Below are positions 9,214-19,491 of a stretch of 64,000 nucleotides of DNA, one piece after another. The notes beneath the pieces are model-generated. The model was not told where the DNA came from. It saw only the letters and a list, made by a program, of their open reading frames with translations, and made no database searches. Source of the DNA: Chitinophaga dinghuensis (GTDB lineage: Bacteria; Bacteroidota; Bacteroidia; Chitinophagales; Chitinophagaceae); assembly GCF_003259435.1 (NCBI RefSeq), contig NZ_QLMA01000005.1, forward strand, positions 496,001-560,000. Reading direction: 5' to 3'. Position 1 is the stretch's first letter. Every line of letters starts with the position of its first letter. The position numbers and the translations under genes are program-made.

Positions 9214-9996
9214 TTATTCAATGGGCCGGTTAAATAGCAATCGCCATTTTATTTTTCTTCTCAAATTGGCCTGTACAGGGTAATTCCGGTGTATATAACT
9301 GGATTGCATACTCGTAATTCGAAATAACTGATGATTCCGCATATAGCTGTCTACCCGCTTTTCAAATAGCTCTCCGCCATAGATTGGATACCGCGCTGAT
9401 AAGGCATGCTGTTCCCCATAGATGGCTTGCCGGAAATCAGCTGTGCGAATAAGATAACACTGATCCGAGAATCCATAGCCCAGGTAAAAACCATCCAGGG
9501 AAGTGAAGGATTCCTCTGCGGCGTGTTCATACCGGTAATCCCAGGTAGCATTGGCTACCAGTATATCTTTCCTCGTGTCCATTAATTGCATGGCTGCGGG
9601 AATCCAGTTATGGTCGGAACTATCGGGGATGCTATCGCTGGAAAAATGCAAAAGAAAAGGCGTATTGCAGAAATAGATACCTGCCAGTTCTGCAATGGAA
9701 TAATAGTAGCCGCCATTGAAATCAGGTTTCTCCAGTTGGAAAAAATCCAGGATGGAAGCGGCATGGTCTTCTACATGAATCCATCGGTCCAGCAAGCCTG
9801 CCCGGATAAGCTTATCCGCCTGGCGTTTTACTTTTGAAGGGCTGCTGACGTTATTGATGAAGACTGTTTTCTCCTGAAAGGTATGTCCGCAGCGATCGAG
9901 GATCTGCCGCATTCTGTTGGAATGCAGTACAAACTCCCAGTCGTTTTCATAACATTTGGTTTCAAAGGTGAGCATCGGAAATGCATTTGCTTCCAA
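9214..9996 (-). CDS. Glycosyltransferase-like protein of unknown specificity
   Basis: 260 aa, soluble, no signal peptide. The N-terminus (TFETKCYENDWEFVL) and the central LLHFSSDSIPD, where an SDS stretch sits in the place of a DxD motif, resemble GT-A type glycosyltransferases. Later parts (DILVANATWDY, YLGYGFSDQCYLIRTADF) fit the acceptor half of such enzymes. I cannot align it to a named family from memory, so this is a tentative fold-level call. The ATG at 9975 (MLTFETK) is an alternative start seven codons in. It is monocistronic. Confidence 0.6.
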   Translation of the reverse strand: MEANAFPMLTFETKCYENDWEFVLHSNRMRQILDRCGHTFQEKTVFINNVSSPSKVKRQADKLIRAGLLDRWIHVEDHAASILDFFQLEKPDFNGGYYYSIAELAGIYFCNTPFLLHFSSDSIPDSSDHNWIPAAMQLMDTRKDILVANATWDYRYEHAAEESFTSLDGFYLGYGFSDQCYLIRTADFRQAIYGEQHALSARYPIYGGELFEKRVDSYMRNHQLFRITSMQSSYIHRNYPVQANLRRKIKWRLLFNRPIE

Positions 9997-10035
9997 AAAT
10001 TACCAAATGCCAATGGAATAAAAAAGTGGAGCAAC

Positions 10036-10063
10036 AAAAAAGCAGGTACATGAAGTACCTGCT
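10036..10063 (-). terminator. Intrinsic terminator for the membrane protein gene
   Basis: On the minus strand a 9-bp stem (AGCAGGTAC, 10063-10055, with 10049-10041) closes an ATGAA/TTCAT loop and is followed by a run of T (10041-10036). It lies 24 bp after the stop of the gene at 10087-11067. Confidence 0.82.
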
Positions 10064-10086
10064 GTTAAGGATATGATTGAATAAAT

Positions 10087-11067
10087 TTAATTTCTAACGC
10101 CCATGATATCGGAAGTTTCTTCCAGGAATCTGTCAATTTGCTTGGTGCCATTGAAGTTCCGCAGGGAGAGCATCCGACCTTTAGAGAATTCCGCTCTTAT
10201 CTCCGTCCCGGAATAAGTGAAGTTGGTAGTTTTCCTCACGATGTGGAAGCGAATGAACTCATCGAACTTGTATTCTTTTTTGATGAGGCCGAAAAGATAG
10301 GTACGTACCATTTTCCCATTTTGTTTGTCGAACATGCAGGAGCCATAAGCATAGCCAAAGATGACTAGCAATACAAACGGGAACCATACGGCAATGTTAC
10401 GGGCAGTGCTGTTTCCTTTGTTGGCAAATTCCGGATGGGTAAGTCCGTAAATCCACCAGGCCAGGAGTGCCAGTACAAAGATGATCAGGCCGATTCTTCT
10501 TTGTTTCAGTACATAGCCTCCGTCTTTCTGTTCATAGAAGCTGAATTCAGTAATTGGTACATAAGTCGCTACTGGTCTGGATTCGGCAGGACCGAAAACC
10601 ATCATATCCAGCGGGGGAAGTACCTCCTCCTGGAAAGCAAGCAGGTCCTTGTCTTTCCAGCCGCTGTAGTAAGAGGAAATCGTATGCCCCTTACCGTGGC
10701 GATTTTGTTTGGTGAACACTCTGAAAACAACGCTGGTATTGGAGGTCACACCCTGGATAGCCGCGATATTATCGAAGCTCATTCCGGAAGTGGATACCAA
10801 TCCGCCTAGTTTCCTGAAAAAACGTCTCTGACCTGCATCAAAGATGACGGCGGTATTGCCATAGGCAAACAATAATGCGGTGAAGAGAACTACTACGGCG
10901 TAGCCGTTGATCATACCGGCTCCCTCTTGCAGCCTTGGGGAGTCGCGGACACAGAACGTCCATGTTACAATAAAGATAATGCCTAATACAACGGCGATGG
11001 GTCTGTAAACTCTGAATGGATAAAGCTGAATCTTATCTGCTGCGATCAGCCATTTGGTTTTTCTCAT
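10087..11067 (-). CDS. Membrane protein of unknown function, two TM pairs
   Basis: Starting at the ATG at 11067 (MRKTKWLIAADKIQLYPF) the product is 326 aa; the longer frame to 11157 adds 30 residues that run through the likely promoter. Four membrane spans can be read as two hairpins: IAVVLGIIFIVTWTFCV with YAVVVLFTALLFAYGN, and IGLIIFVLALLAWWIYGL with FPFVLLVIFGYAYGS. After each hairpin comes a soluble part of beta-rich character; the last one (MVRTYLFGLIKKEYKFDEFIRFHIVRK) looks like a bacterial PH-type domain. No catalytic motif was seen. It is divergent from the sigma factor at 11189. Confidence 0.72.
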   Translation of the reverse strand: MRKTKWLIAADKIQLYPFRVYRPIAVVLGIIFIVTWTFCVRDSPRLQEGAGMINGYAVVVLFTALLFAYGNTAVIFDAGQRRFFRKLGGLVSTSGMSFDNIAAIQGVTSNTSVVFRVFTKQNRHGKGHTISSYYSGWKDKDLLAFQEEVLPPLDMMVFGPAESRPVATYVPITEFSFYEQKDGGYVLKQRRIGLIIFVLALLAWWIYGLTHPEFANKGNSTARNIAVWFPFVLLVIFGYAYGSCMFDKQNGKMVRTYLFGLIKKEYKFDEFIRFHIVRKTTNFTYSGTEIRAEFSKGRMLSLRNFNGTKQIDRFLEETSDIMGVRN

Positions 11068-11188
11068 AAGGCGAAAATAAAAAATTTTCCATTTCCTACT
11101 GTTCTGGCCGGTATTAATTTGTATAAATTTAAAATGAGGCAGTAAAATTAACTTCAAAATTGTATTTTAGTTTTCAAATCGTGATTCA

Positions 11189-11782
11189 GTGAGCAATGAA
11201 GAGGCTATTCTGTTAGAGGAGTTGCGAAAGGGCAGTAAAACGGCTTTCATCGCCTTATACAACCAACATTACCGATCGCTTTACTCCTATATCCTGCACT
11301 TTATCGCTATCCCCCAGCTGGCCGAAGATGCTTTACAGGAAGTATTCATCAAGGTATGGGAGATAAGGGAGCGGATAGATCCTGAGCGCTCTTTCACGGG
11401 GTATATGTATCGGATTACCCGCAATCATGTCTTTAAATTACTGAAGAAAATTGCCGCCGATGAAGAACTACGCAACAGCGCTATGATAGAACTGCATCGG
11501 CAAACGGAAGATCCGGATACCCGACTGTTATGGAAACAATATGAAGCATTGCTGCGGGAGGCCGTAACACAGTTGCCACCACAAAGACAACGTGTATTCC
11601 GCCTCTGCAGAGAAGAAAGCAAATCTTATGAGGAGGTCGCCGCTGAACTGGGCATTTCCAGGAATACAGTTAAAGAACATATGGTACTGGCACTGAAAAG
11701 TATTCAATCCTTCTTTTATGAGCATGCAGACGGCACTTTGCTGCTCCTCCTGTTTACAGATGTATTGATCAACCAGCATTAA
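11189..11782 (+). CDS. ECF RNA polymerase sigma factor, FecI-like
   Basis: 197 aa, with a GTG start at 11189 (GTG AGC AAT GAA). Region 2 is clear (FIALYNQHYRSLYSYILHF, then AEDALQEVFIKVWEIRERI) and region 4 is an HTH (YEEVAAELGISRNTVKEHMVLALKSI). It should direct transcription of the SusC/SusD locus when released by the FecR protein encoded 57 bp downstream. A hydrophobic tail (TLLLLLFTDVLINQH) after region 4 is common in Bacteroidota members of the family. The arrangement sigma, FecR, SusC, SusD is the standard one for signal-responsive outer-membrane uptake loci. Confidence 0.92.
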   Translation: MSNEEAILLEELRKGSKTAFIALYNQHYRSLYSYILHFIAIPQLAEDALQEVFIKVWEIRERIDPERSFTGYMYRITRNHVFKLLKKIAADEELRNSAMIELHRQTEDPDTRLLWKQYEALLREAVTQLPPQRQRVFRLCREESKSYEEVAAELGISRNTVKEHMVLALKSIQSFFYEHADGTLLLLLFTDVLINQH

Positions 11783-11839
11783 TCTAAATTTTTTTTCGGC
11801 CCGACCCACCCTCCTTTCATTTTTTGGGATAGTATATAT

Positions 11840-13024
11840 ATGCCGACAGAAAAGAACAGTGAATATTATTACCTGCTACTGGAGCGATGGCAACAACGGA
11901 AATGCAGTCCTACAGAAGCAATGGAGCTGCTGGACTACATCCGGCGCCCCGAATCCGACCGTACGGTACTGGCTGCTATCCACGCCGCTTTCCGCCAAAT
12001 GGCCGACAACAGCGATGCCGATGCCGGAGAACCGGGCAACCGGGTCAGAAAGGCATTACTCCAACATATCGACTCCAGCGATCAACCAGGGAATTCCAGG
12101 CGTATCTACAGATGGAAATATCTGGCAGCAGCGGCTGTCGTCTCCCTGATCACGATCCCGACTATACGCTATTACCGGCAACACTCCTTTCTTCAGCAAC
12201 CACCGGTCATTACAGCCACCCAGGATATTGCGCCGGGTAAAAACAGGGCTGTATTAACCCTCGCCAATGGAGAAAAAATCATACTGGACAGCGCAGGCAA
12301 ACAGATAGTAGGACAACAAGGCAACAGCGCTATATCCAATGCCAATGGCCAACTGGTGTACACTGCGTCTGCCGGCAATACTACTCCTGTATACAATACG
12401 CTGACCACTGCTCCCGGTGAAACCTATACGCTTTCACTCGCCGACGGTAGCCGCGTATGGCTCAATGCCGCATCCTCCATCCGTTTCCCTGCCACCTTCT
12501 CCGGTAAAGAACGATCCATTACCCTCGAAGGAGAAGCCTACTTCGAAGTAGCGCCCCATCCTGAACAACCTTTTCGTATCACCGTACAACAGACCACCAT
12601 AGACGTACTCGGCACCAGTCTGAATATTAATGCCTATGCAGACGGACAACCCATACGCACCACACTTCTTCAAGGCGCAGTGAAAGTGAACCATGAACAG
12701 GAAAGCATGCTACTCTCTCCCGGGCAGCAGTCGCAGATAGACATGGATGGCAAAATGCGGAAACTGGACCATATCAATACCGCAGAAGTGATTGCATGGA
12801 AGGAAGGATTTTTCCAGTTTGAAAACACAGATCTACATACCGTTCTAAGACAATTTGCCCATTGGTATAATGTGGAGATTGTCTATGAAGGCCATATCAA
12901 ACCCAGGAAGTTTTTCGGTATGATCAACCGCAACAGCTCCCTGATGAACGTACTGAAAATGCTCAATGCCAACGATATTTCATTCAGATTGGAAGGAAAG
13001 CGACTTATAGTTCAGGGCGATTAA
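11840..13024 (+). CDS. FecR-family anti-sigma factor
   Basis: 394 aa. A short cytoplasmic domain (1-90) should bind the ECF sigma factor. One membrane span (about 93-111, YLAAAAVVSLITIPTIRYY) leads to a periplasmic FecR domain with TAPGETYTLSLADGSRVWLNAASSI and the FPATFSGKERSITLEGEAYFEV block. The C-terminal DUF4974-type domain (about 325-394, FFQFENTDLHTVLRQFAHWYNVEI) is an STN-like fold. It should receive the signal from the STN domain of the SusC protein encoded 85 bp downstream and control the sigma factor upstream. Confidence 0.94.
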   Translation: MPTEKNSEYYYLLLERWQQRKCSPTEAMELLDYIRRPESDRTVLAAIHAAFRQMADNSDADAGEPGNRVRKALLQHIDSSDQPGNSRRIYRWKYLAAAAVVSLITIPTIRYYRQHSFLQQPPVITATQDIAPGKNRAVLTLANGEKIILDSAGKQIVGQQGNSAISNANGQLVYTASAGNTTPVYNTLTTAPGETYTLSLADGSRVWLNAASSIRFPATFSGKERSITLEGEAYFEVAPHPEQPFRITVQQTTIDVLGTSLNINAYADGQPIRTTLLQGAVKVNHEQESMLLSPGQQSQIDMDGKMRKLDHINTAEVIAWKEGFFQFENTDLHTVLRQFAHWYNVEIVYEGHIKPRKFFGMINRNSSLMNVLKMLNANDISFRLEGKRLIVQGD

Positions 13025-13109
13025 CAGTGAACAATCATATCAGCCAAAACAGCCAGCAGACAAGAGAATTGCAACCTAACCACATATCTAAATCAAAACT
13101 TGCAGAAGT

Positions 13110-16100
13110 ATGCAGTTAAGCACTATTGCCAGTACCCGGCATGCAAATGACCGGCGTTTCATGAATCGTTCAAGGGTCAGCAAGCTACTGGCCCTGCTAT
13201 GCCTCGCCACAGGCATGCAGGCACATGCCGGCGCCCAGGAGCAGCTGGTAAGCCTGTCCCTCCACGATGCCACTACTAAAGAGGCTTTCCGGGAAATCAG
13301 CAAACAAACAGGACTCAATATCCTGGCAGATGAAAGTTTGCTCGAAAAAAGCAACCGCTCCAACCTCGTTGTGAACAAGATGCCCGTATCAGAAGCCCTC
13401 AACCTCCTGATGCGCAATCAACCACTGACTTATTCCATCGAAAACGGGGCTATTATCGTTAAAACAAAAACGCTGGCACAACCGGCCGCTACTCCTCCTC
13501 CGCCAGCGGAAATCCGTGGGGTCGTGACGAACGACAAAGGAGAAGCGCTTCCCGGTGTAACCGTTACCGTGAAAGGAACCAAACAGGGAACCATTTCTAA
13601 ACCAGACGGTAGTTTCGTCATCCACGCAGAACCAGGCGAAACCATCGAGCTCTCCATGGTGGGCTTCAGAACATCTTCCATAAAATTCGAAGGAAAAAAC
13701 ACTTCGCTGAAAGTCGTACTGGAAGCAGATGTATCTCATCTCTCCGATGTAGTGGTGGTAGGTTATGGTACCGCTAAAAAGAAAGACCTCACCGGCTCCA
13801 TCAGCTCCATCTCCAGCGATCAGATGAACAACGGCGGGGTAGTCAGCAACGCCGCCCAGGCTATTCAGGGACGCGCTGCAGGCGTACAGGTGAGTCAGAG
13901 TAACTCCGCTCCTGGCGGCCAGACCATCGTACGTATCCGCGGAGGTAACTCTATCAAATCCACCAACGAACCGCTGTATATCGTTGATGGATTTCCATCC
14001 GAAACCGGTAAAGATATCAACCCGAATGATATTGATGATATCCAGATTCTGAAAGATGCCTCCTCCACTGCTATTTACGGTTCCAGAGGCGCTAACGGCG
14101 TGGTAATGATCACTACCAAAAGAGGTAAATCCGGCAAAGCGAATATCCAGTACGATGGCTACATGGGTACGCAACGCATCTCCAAGGAATACAGCAAAAT
14201 GAATGGGCTGGATAATATGAAGGTGACGAATGCGAAGGCAAATGAAAAGGGGCTGCCCGACTTCTACACCTCCGCAGATCTGGCCAGCGGCAGAGATAAC
14301 GACTGGTTCAAACTCGCCACCCGTCCGGGCCTGGTGCAAAGCCACAACCTCAGCATCAGCGGCGGCAGCGGACCAGACAGAGTATCCCTTTCCGGAAACT
14401 ATTTCAACCAGGAAGGCGCACTGAAAAATACCAGCTATACCCGCTATTCTGTGCGACTCAACTACGACCGTCAGTTCAGCGAACGCTTCAAAACCGGTGC
14501 AAACGTCTATCTCTCTCACGCCTATACGAACTTTAAAACCTATGATGGCAATATCGTTCCGTCAAACGTGATGTATGGCGTATTAACCGCATCTCCCGCG
14601 TTACCGGTATACAATGACAACGGTACATTTGCCCGCTTCCGTGGTAAAGATAACCCGCTGGCATGGCTGATGGCCCCTACTAATGATCGTTTTGAAAACA
14701 AAATAAACTTCAATGCCTACCTGGATTATCAGATCATAGAAGGACTGAACTTCCGCGTAAATGGCGGTGTGGAAAATACGACCACCAAAGAAGGAACCTA
14801 CCTCCCACGCGACCTCGTAGATGGCGAAAAAGTAGGCGGTAAAGCGAGCGTAAATGACCTCGCTACCTCCAGAAGTTTGATTGAAGGTTATTTCACTTAC
14901 AAGAAAATCTTCAACAAAATCCATTCGGTAAACTTCGTACTGGGAGCATCTTATCAGTATGATCAATACGACAAACACTATTCACTTGTTCAGAAATTCA
15001 GTACAGACGCCTACCTCTATCATAACCTCGACGCAGGTACGGAAAGACTTACCAGCAGCAGTCAGACGCTGCCTGGAAAAATGGCTTCCACTTACGGCCG
15101 TCTGAACTATTCCCTATTTGATAAGTATCTGCTGACAGCCACTTTCCGTCGCGATGGTTCCAGTGCATTTGGTTTGAACAAGCGCTATGGCCTCTTCCCT
15201 TCCTTCTCGCTAGCATGGAGAGCTTCTGATGAACAGTTCATCAAGGATCTCAACATCTTTTCCAACCTGAAGATCAGAGGCGGTTACGGACAAACAGGTA
15301 ATGACCGTATCGGTTATTATACCTACCTCCCACTGTTTGGTCCTACCAACGTTTCTCTTGGAGAGGGCAGCGACAGCTATGGCGGTACCGTGGCTACCCG
15401 TTTGCCTAATCCAAACCTGCATTGGGAAAGCACCGCACAAGTGGATCTGGGTATCGATATGGGCTTCTTCAACAATAAGCTCAATGCGACGATCGATTTC
15501 TATCGCAAGAAAACCAACGACCTGATCTTCGATATTCCTATCGGCGACTGGAATGGATTCCAGACACAAACAGTGAATGCCGGCGCTATTGAAAATAAAG
15601 GTGTGGAACTCGTTATCAACACCGAAAACTTCCGTACCAAAAACTTCACCTGGAATACCACGCTGAATATTGCCTATAACAAACAAACCTGTTTAGATTT
15701 AGGCGGACTGCCATACATCATTACACAGACAGCCAATTTCTATGGCGGTCGTGGCCTGGATTTCACACGCCTGGCTCCCGGCCAGGAACTGAGTACGTTC
15801 TACGGCTACGTTTATGATGGCGTAATCAAATCCGGCGAAGCGCATCCGGCACAACCAAATGCTAAACCAGGCGATCCTAAATACAAAGATCTGAGTGGTC
15901 CGGATGGTAAACCAGATGGTAAAATTGATGCCAACGACCGCACTTATCTCGGTCATGCCAATCCGCATTACATCTATGGTATCAGCAACGATTTCACCTT
16001 TGGCAACTTCGATCTCAGCATATTCCTGCAGGGAGCGCTGGATTATAGTCTGTATAACGCTACCAGACTGGTACTTGAATCCGGTCCGGGTACAGATGCG

Positions 16101-16460
16101 TTGAATCGCTGGACTACCGCCAACGAGCATACAGACATTCCAAGAGATGGTTACTCCACCGCTTATGGCGGCATGGTGAATTCCCGCTTTGTGGAGAATG
16201 CTTCTTATCTGCGTTGTAAGATGATCACGCTGGGATACAATATTCCATTGGCCAAATCATTCCTGAAATCGCTCAGAGGAATTCGTGTATACGGCTCCGT
16301 TCAGAACCTGTTCACTATTACAAAATATTCGGGATCTGATCCGGAAGTGAATACAAACCTGAACAGCAGCGGATCTAATGCCAATATGAACTCAGGTCTG
16401 GATTACACCGCATTCCCTGCTTATCGCACTTATACACTGGGCCTTAAAGTGAATTTTTAA
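13110..16460 (+). CDS. SusC/RagA-family TonB-dependent transporter with STN signalling domain
   Basis: 1116 aa from this start; the ATG at 13161 (MNRSRVSKLLALLCLATGMQAHAGAQ) gives a cleaner signal peptide and may be the true start. Order of domains: signal peptide, STN (about 46-118), carboxypeptidase-regulatory-like beta sandwich (about 135-205), the SusC signature DVVVVGYGTAKKKDLTGSIS (213-232), plug with NPNDIDDIQILKDASSTAIYG and GANGVVMITTKRGK, then the 22-strand barrel ending YTLGLKVNF. It should import a ligand across the outer membrane with the SusD lipoprotein encoded 9 bp downstream. The STN domain means it also signals to FecR. The ligand is not identifiable; no glycoside hydrolase is in the operon. 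Confidence 0.96.
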   Translation: MQLSTIASTRHANDRRFMNRSRVSKLLALLCLATGMQAHAGAQEQLVSLSLHDATTKEAFREISKQTGLNILADESLLEKSNRSNLVVNKMPVSEALNLLMRNQPLTYSIENGAIIVKTKTLAQPAATPPPPAEIRGVVTNDKGEALPGVTVTVKGTKQGTISKPDGSFVIHAEPGETIELSMVGFRTSSIKFEGKNTSLKVVLEADVSHLSDVVVVGYGTAKKKDLTGSISSISSDQMNNGGVVSNAAQAIQGRAAGVQVSQSNSAPGGQTIVRIRGGNSIKSTNEPLYIVDGFPSETGKDINPNDIDDIQILKDASSTAIYGSRGANGVVMITTKRGKSGKANIQYDGYMGTQRISKEYSKMNGLDNMKVTNAKANEKGLPDFYTSADLASGRDNDWFKLATRPGLVQSHNLSISGGSGPDRVSLSGNYFNQEGALKNTSYTRYSVRLNYDRQFSERFKTGANVYLSHAYTNFKTYDGNIVPSNVMYGVLTASPALPVYNDNGTFARFRGKDNPLAWLMAPTNDRFENKINFNAYLDYQIIEGLNFRVNGGVENTTTKEGTYLPRDLVDGEKVGGKASVNDLATSRSLIEGYFTYKKIFNKIHSVNFVLGASYQYDQYDKHYSLVQKFSTDAYLYHNLDAGTERLTSSSQTLPGKMASTYGRLNYSLFDKYLLTATFRRDGSSAFGLNKRYGLFPSFSLAWRASDEQFIKDLNIFSNLKIRGGYGQTGNDRIGYYTYLPLFGPTNVSLGEGSDSYGGTVATRLPNPNLHWESTAQVDLGIDMGFFNNKLNATIDFYRKKTNDLIFDIPIGDWNGFQTQTVNAGAIENKGVELVINTENFRTKNFTWNTTLNIAYNKQTCLDLGGLPYIITQTANFYGGRGLDFTRLAPGQELSTFYGYVYDGVIKSGEAHPAQPNAKPGDPKYKDLSGPDGKPDGKIDANDRTYLGHANPHYIYGISNDFTFGNFDLSIFLQGALDYSLYNATRLVLESGPGTDALNRWTTANEHTDIPRDGYSTAYGGMVNSRFVENASYLRCKMITLGYNIPLAKSFLKSLRGIRVYGSVQNLFTITKYSGSDPEVNTNLNSSGSNANMNSGLDYTAFPAYRTYTLGLKVNF

Positions 16461-16469
16461 CCTGTAACG

Positions 16470-18008
16470 ATGAGAAACATGAAATTGAAATATATCGCAC
16501 TGGCGGCCCTCCTGGCAGGAGCTACCGCCTGTGAGAAAACAGTAGAACCCAAGGTATACAGTTACCTGACCGGCGATAATGCCTTTATCACGCTGAGTGA
16601 TGCCAAAGCGGCTGTCAATGGCGTCTACTCCCGTCTGAAACAGCCAAGCGGCCGTTCTGATGCTTGGATGTACTATGCCGGCTTCCAGGTCACTATTTCC
16701 GATCTTACCACCGATATCGGGCATGCCAGCTCCGGTGGCGATGTAGGTTTGATGTCCGAATGCCAGTGGGCCCCTGCCAATACTTACCTGGCTTTCGCCT
16801 GGCAGCATCAGTATAAACTGGTAACAGACGCTAATATTGCGCTGTATCATATTCCTAAAATGACCGCACTGACGGATGATCAGAAGACACAATTTACGGC
16901 CGAATTACGCTTTCTGCGCGCCCTTGGATATGTAGATCTGACCGATGCTTTCGGACCAGTGATACTGGTGACAGAAGAAACCGTTGCCAAGAATGAAAGC
17001 AGTCCGGATTATACTGCATCTATTGCGCCTAGTCCGGTAGCAGATGTCAATAAACTCATCATCAGCGATCTGGAATATGCAGCAGCACATCTGCCTGTCA
17101 ATTATGTCAGCAACCCCATTTATAGCACCAACGATATCGGACGCGCGTCCAAAGGCGCTGCCCTGGCTCTGCTCTGCAAACTGTACATGCGGGAACATGA
17201 ATATCAGAAAGCACTGGACCTGACCACACAAGTGATGACATTGGGGTATGACCTGTATCCGTCCTACTCCGGACTGTTTGCAGAAAAAAACAAATGGTGC
17301 CAGGAAAGTATTTTCTATGCACTGGCAGATCCATTGACAGATGCCGTGGAAATCATGAACCACTTCGGGCCGCTGAACAACCCGCAGGTAACAGACAGAT
17401 GGCAGTATTTCGCGGTTACCTGGTACTTCTGGAACACCTTCAGCGACCAGGATGATCGGAAACAGATGTTCTACTATGATTACATCGGTACAGATGGATT
17501 ACATTATATGCAGTCGCCGGATGGTTCCACAAAACCGCCTACCGGCTACTATTACATGCCGGATGTGGCCACCAAGAAGTTTGCAGATCCTAACGGCTCC
17601 ACTACTTACTATGATGGACACGTATTTCCGATTCTCCGTTATGCAGATATCCTGTTGAGCAGAGCGGAAATGATCAATGAACTGAGTGGCCCTACAGCAG
17701 AAGCCATCAACCTGATCAACCGTGTGAAAGGCCGCTCACATGCGCCGTTACTGGGAGATGCCACTACGTTCACCAAGGACGCATTGCGGGATGCCATTCT
17801 GCAGGAACGCGGCTGGGAGTTTTTCTTCGAATGCAAACGCCGTCAGGACCTGATCCGCATGGGTAAGTATGAAACGGTAGTGAATAAATATCTGAAGACG
17901 GTGAATCTGACCCAAACCATCAGTATGCCCAGAGATAAATATTTCTCTTATCCACAGGCACAAGTAGATATGAACCATAGTCTGAACAATGGCGACAGAC
18001 GTAACTAA
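16470..18008 (+). CDS. SusD/RagB-family outer-membrane binding lipoprotein
   Basis: 512 aa with a lipoprotein signal (LLAGATAC, Cys at residue 21; the ATG at 16479 is an equally good start). The SusD fold is shown by AELRFLRALGYVDLTDAFG near 150, the TPR-like GRASKGAALALLCKLYMREHEYQKAL near 225, LRYADILLSRAEMINEL near 390 and LQERGWEFFFECKRRQDLIRMG near 445. It caps the SusC barrel and binds the imported substrate. It starts 9 bp after susC, and its 3' end is 10 bp from the arylsulfotransferase-like gene, so the three are one transcript. Confidence 0.95.
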   Translation: MRNMKLKYIALAALLAGATACEKTVEPKVYSYLTGDNAFITLSDAKAAVNGVYSRLKQPSGRSDAWMYYAGFQVTISDLTTDIGHASSGGDVGLMSECQWAPANTYLAFAWQHQYKLVTDANIALYHIPKMTALTDDQKTQFTAELRFLRALGYVDLTDAFGPVILVTEETVAKNESSPDYTASIAPSPVADVNKLIISDLEYAAAHLPVNYVSNPIYSTNDIGRASKGAALALLCKLYMREHEYQKALDLTTQVMTLGYDLYPSYSGLFAEKNKWCQESIFYALADPLTDAVEIMNHFGPLNNPQVTDRWQYFAVTWYFWNTFSDQDDRKQMFYYDYIGTDGLHYMQSPDGSTKPPTGYYYMPDVATKKFADPNGSTTYYDGHVFPILRYADILLSRAEMINELSGPTAEAINLINRVKGRSHAPLLGDATTFTKDALRDAILQERGWEFFFECKRRQDLIRMGKYETVVNKYLKTVNLTQTISMPRDKYFSYPQAQVDMNHSLNNGDRRN

Positions 18009-18018
18009 GGGAGACACG

Positions 18019-19467
18019 ATGCTCATGAATCTATTGCATAACACACAGCGCAGGCTGCCACTTTTTTCAGTGGCAGCCTCGTTGCTGCTGACTTTGACCG
18101 CTTGCTTCCAACAGCGCAGTAACGACGTAACAGAAATTGTGCTCCGACCAGCCGGAGAAAATGCACTGAAAGTAATGGTAGCCGTACAATGTACAGATAC
18201 CACAGATGCCGCAGTAGTATACTGGCCTAAAGGACAAGCAGCTAAAAAATCACAGACGCCCTTATCCAACCATCAGCTCCGGCATGAGATCATCATGACA
18301 GGACTGGCGCCTGCCACCGCCTATGAATACAGGATATTGACCGGCCATGGCACGCGTCTCCGGGAAAGTAAAATATATGATTTCACCACCAACAGCATGC
18401 CTATCTGGCTGAAAGATATCTTCCAGGTGATATGCCCGGATAGCTCCATTTTGCCAGCCGAATTCAAAAAAGGCTATGTGATGCTTACCAAAAGAGATGA
18501 TCCCGGAATGGTTTGTATGGTCAATGCCAAAGGGGAAATCGTCTGGTATCACCAGGTACAGGGAACAGGGTATAAAGTGGCACGTTTCACCAAAAACCAC
18601 ACGGTATTAGGATTACTCGGTGGCCCCGGATATGAAACCAGCTACGGCGATCAGATCCTGGAAGTTTCCCTCACCGGCGATACGCTCCTGAACCTGAAGA
18701 AAGGCCAAAACGATTTCAAACAAACCATCCATCATGAAATCCTGGAAAATGAAGCCGGTCAGCTAATCACCCTTTGCGTGGAAGAAAAAGTAATGGATCT
18801 GCGTCGTATAGGCGGTAGCGTTAGCGACACTGTAAAGGGAGACGGCATTCTTGTGCTCGATCGGAATGGACGCCAGGTATGGAAATGGACGGCCTTTGAT
18901 GCCATAGATCCATTGCAGGACAAAAATATACTGAAAGACAAGCACGACTGGATGCATGCCAACTGTATTGCTATTGATCAGGACGGAAATTACATGATCT
19001 CTTTCTACAACAATGGCCAGATCTGGAAAATTGATGCCCATAGTGGCAAGCATATCTGGACATTCGGCAAAAACGGCGATTTCCAAATTCCCGATACGGC
19101 CTATTTTGATCAGGCACATGCTGTGCATATCAATCACCAGGGCAACCTGATGTTCTTTGATAACGGCGTTAGTAAGAAAACATCCCGTACACTGGTATTC
19201 AGGTTGGACGAAAATAAACGTACAGCCGTTTCCGTTACAGACACCAAATTACCGCCGGAGTATTACAACGAGCGTATGGGCAGCAGTTTTAGCATAGGAG
19301 ATCATTCTTTGCTGGTATGTGCTACCAAGCGCAATACGGTGGTACTCACCAATCTGGAAGGGCGTTTCCAGTGGTTGCTGAAAACAGGGATGTCTTCCTA
19401 CAGGGCCTCTTTCATACCGGCAGCAAGTGTTGCGCCTTATATCAACCGGCCTGGCTATGAACACTAA
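18019..19467 (+). CDS. Arylsulfotransferase-like lipoprotein (ASST family)
   Basis: The frame is open from 17989, inside susD, but the ATG at 18019 is preceded by AAGGGAG at good spacing and leads into a lipoprotein signal (LLLTLTAC, C29), so I start there (482 aa). A small Fn3-like domain (about 35-125) precedes a beta-propeller of the arylsulfotransferase type. Candidate active-site histidines lie in TIHHE (238/239), DWMHAN (313) and QAHAVH (367/370), comparable to the catalytic His set of E. coli AssT. Family members move sulfate between phenols without PAPS. The gene sits 10 bp after susD and 24 bp before a cytochrome c gene. Assignment to the family is good; sulfotransferase activity itself is inferred. 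Confidence 0.82.
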   Translation: MLMNLLHNTQRRLPLFSVAASLLLTLTACFQQRSNDVTEIVLRPAGENALKVMVAVQCTDTTDAAVVYWPKGQAAKKSQTPLSNHQLRHEIIMTGLAPATAYEYRILTGHGTRLRESKIYDFTTNSMPIWLKDIFQVICPDSSILPAEFKKGYVMLTKRDDPGMVCMVNAKGEIVWYHQVQGTGYKVARFTKNHTVLGLLGGPGYETSYGDQILEVSLTGDTLLNLKKGQNDFKQTIHHEILENEAGQLITLCVEEKVMDLRRIGGSVSDTVKGDGILVLDRNGRQVWKWTAFDAIDPLQDKNILKDKHDWMHANCIAIDQDGNYMISFYNNGQIWKIDAHSGKHIWTFGKNGDFQIPDTAYFDQAHAVHINHQGNLMFFDNGVSKKTSRTLVFRLDENKRTAVSVTDTKLPPEYYNERMGSSFSIGDHSLLVCATKRNTVVLTNLEGRFQWLLKTGMSSYRASFIPAASVAPYINRPGYEH

Positions 19468-19491
19468 TTTTTTAACTTTAAAACATGCGCG

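Noticed and set aside
13389..14519. A 376-codon open frame antisense to susC
   Set aside because: It lies wholly inside the well-supported SusC gene, has no recognisable domain or start context, and such shadow frames are common opposite GC-rich codons.
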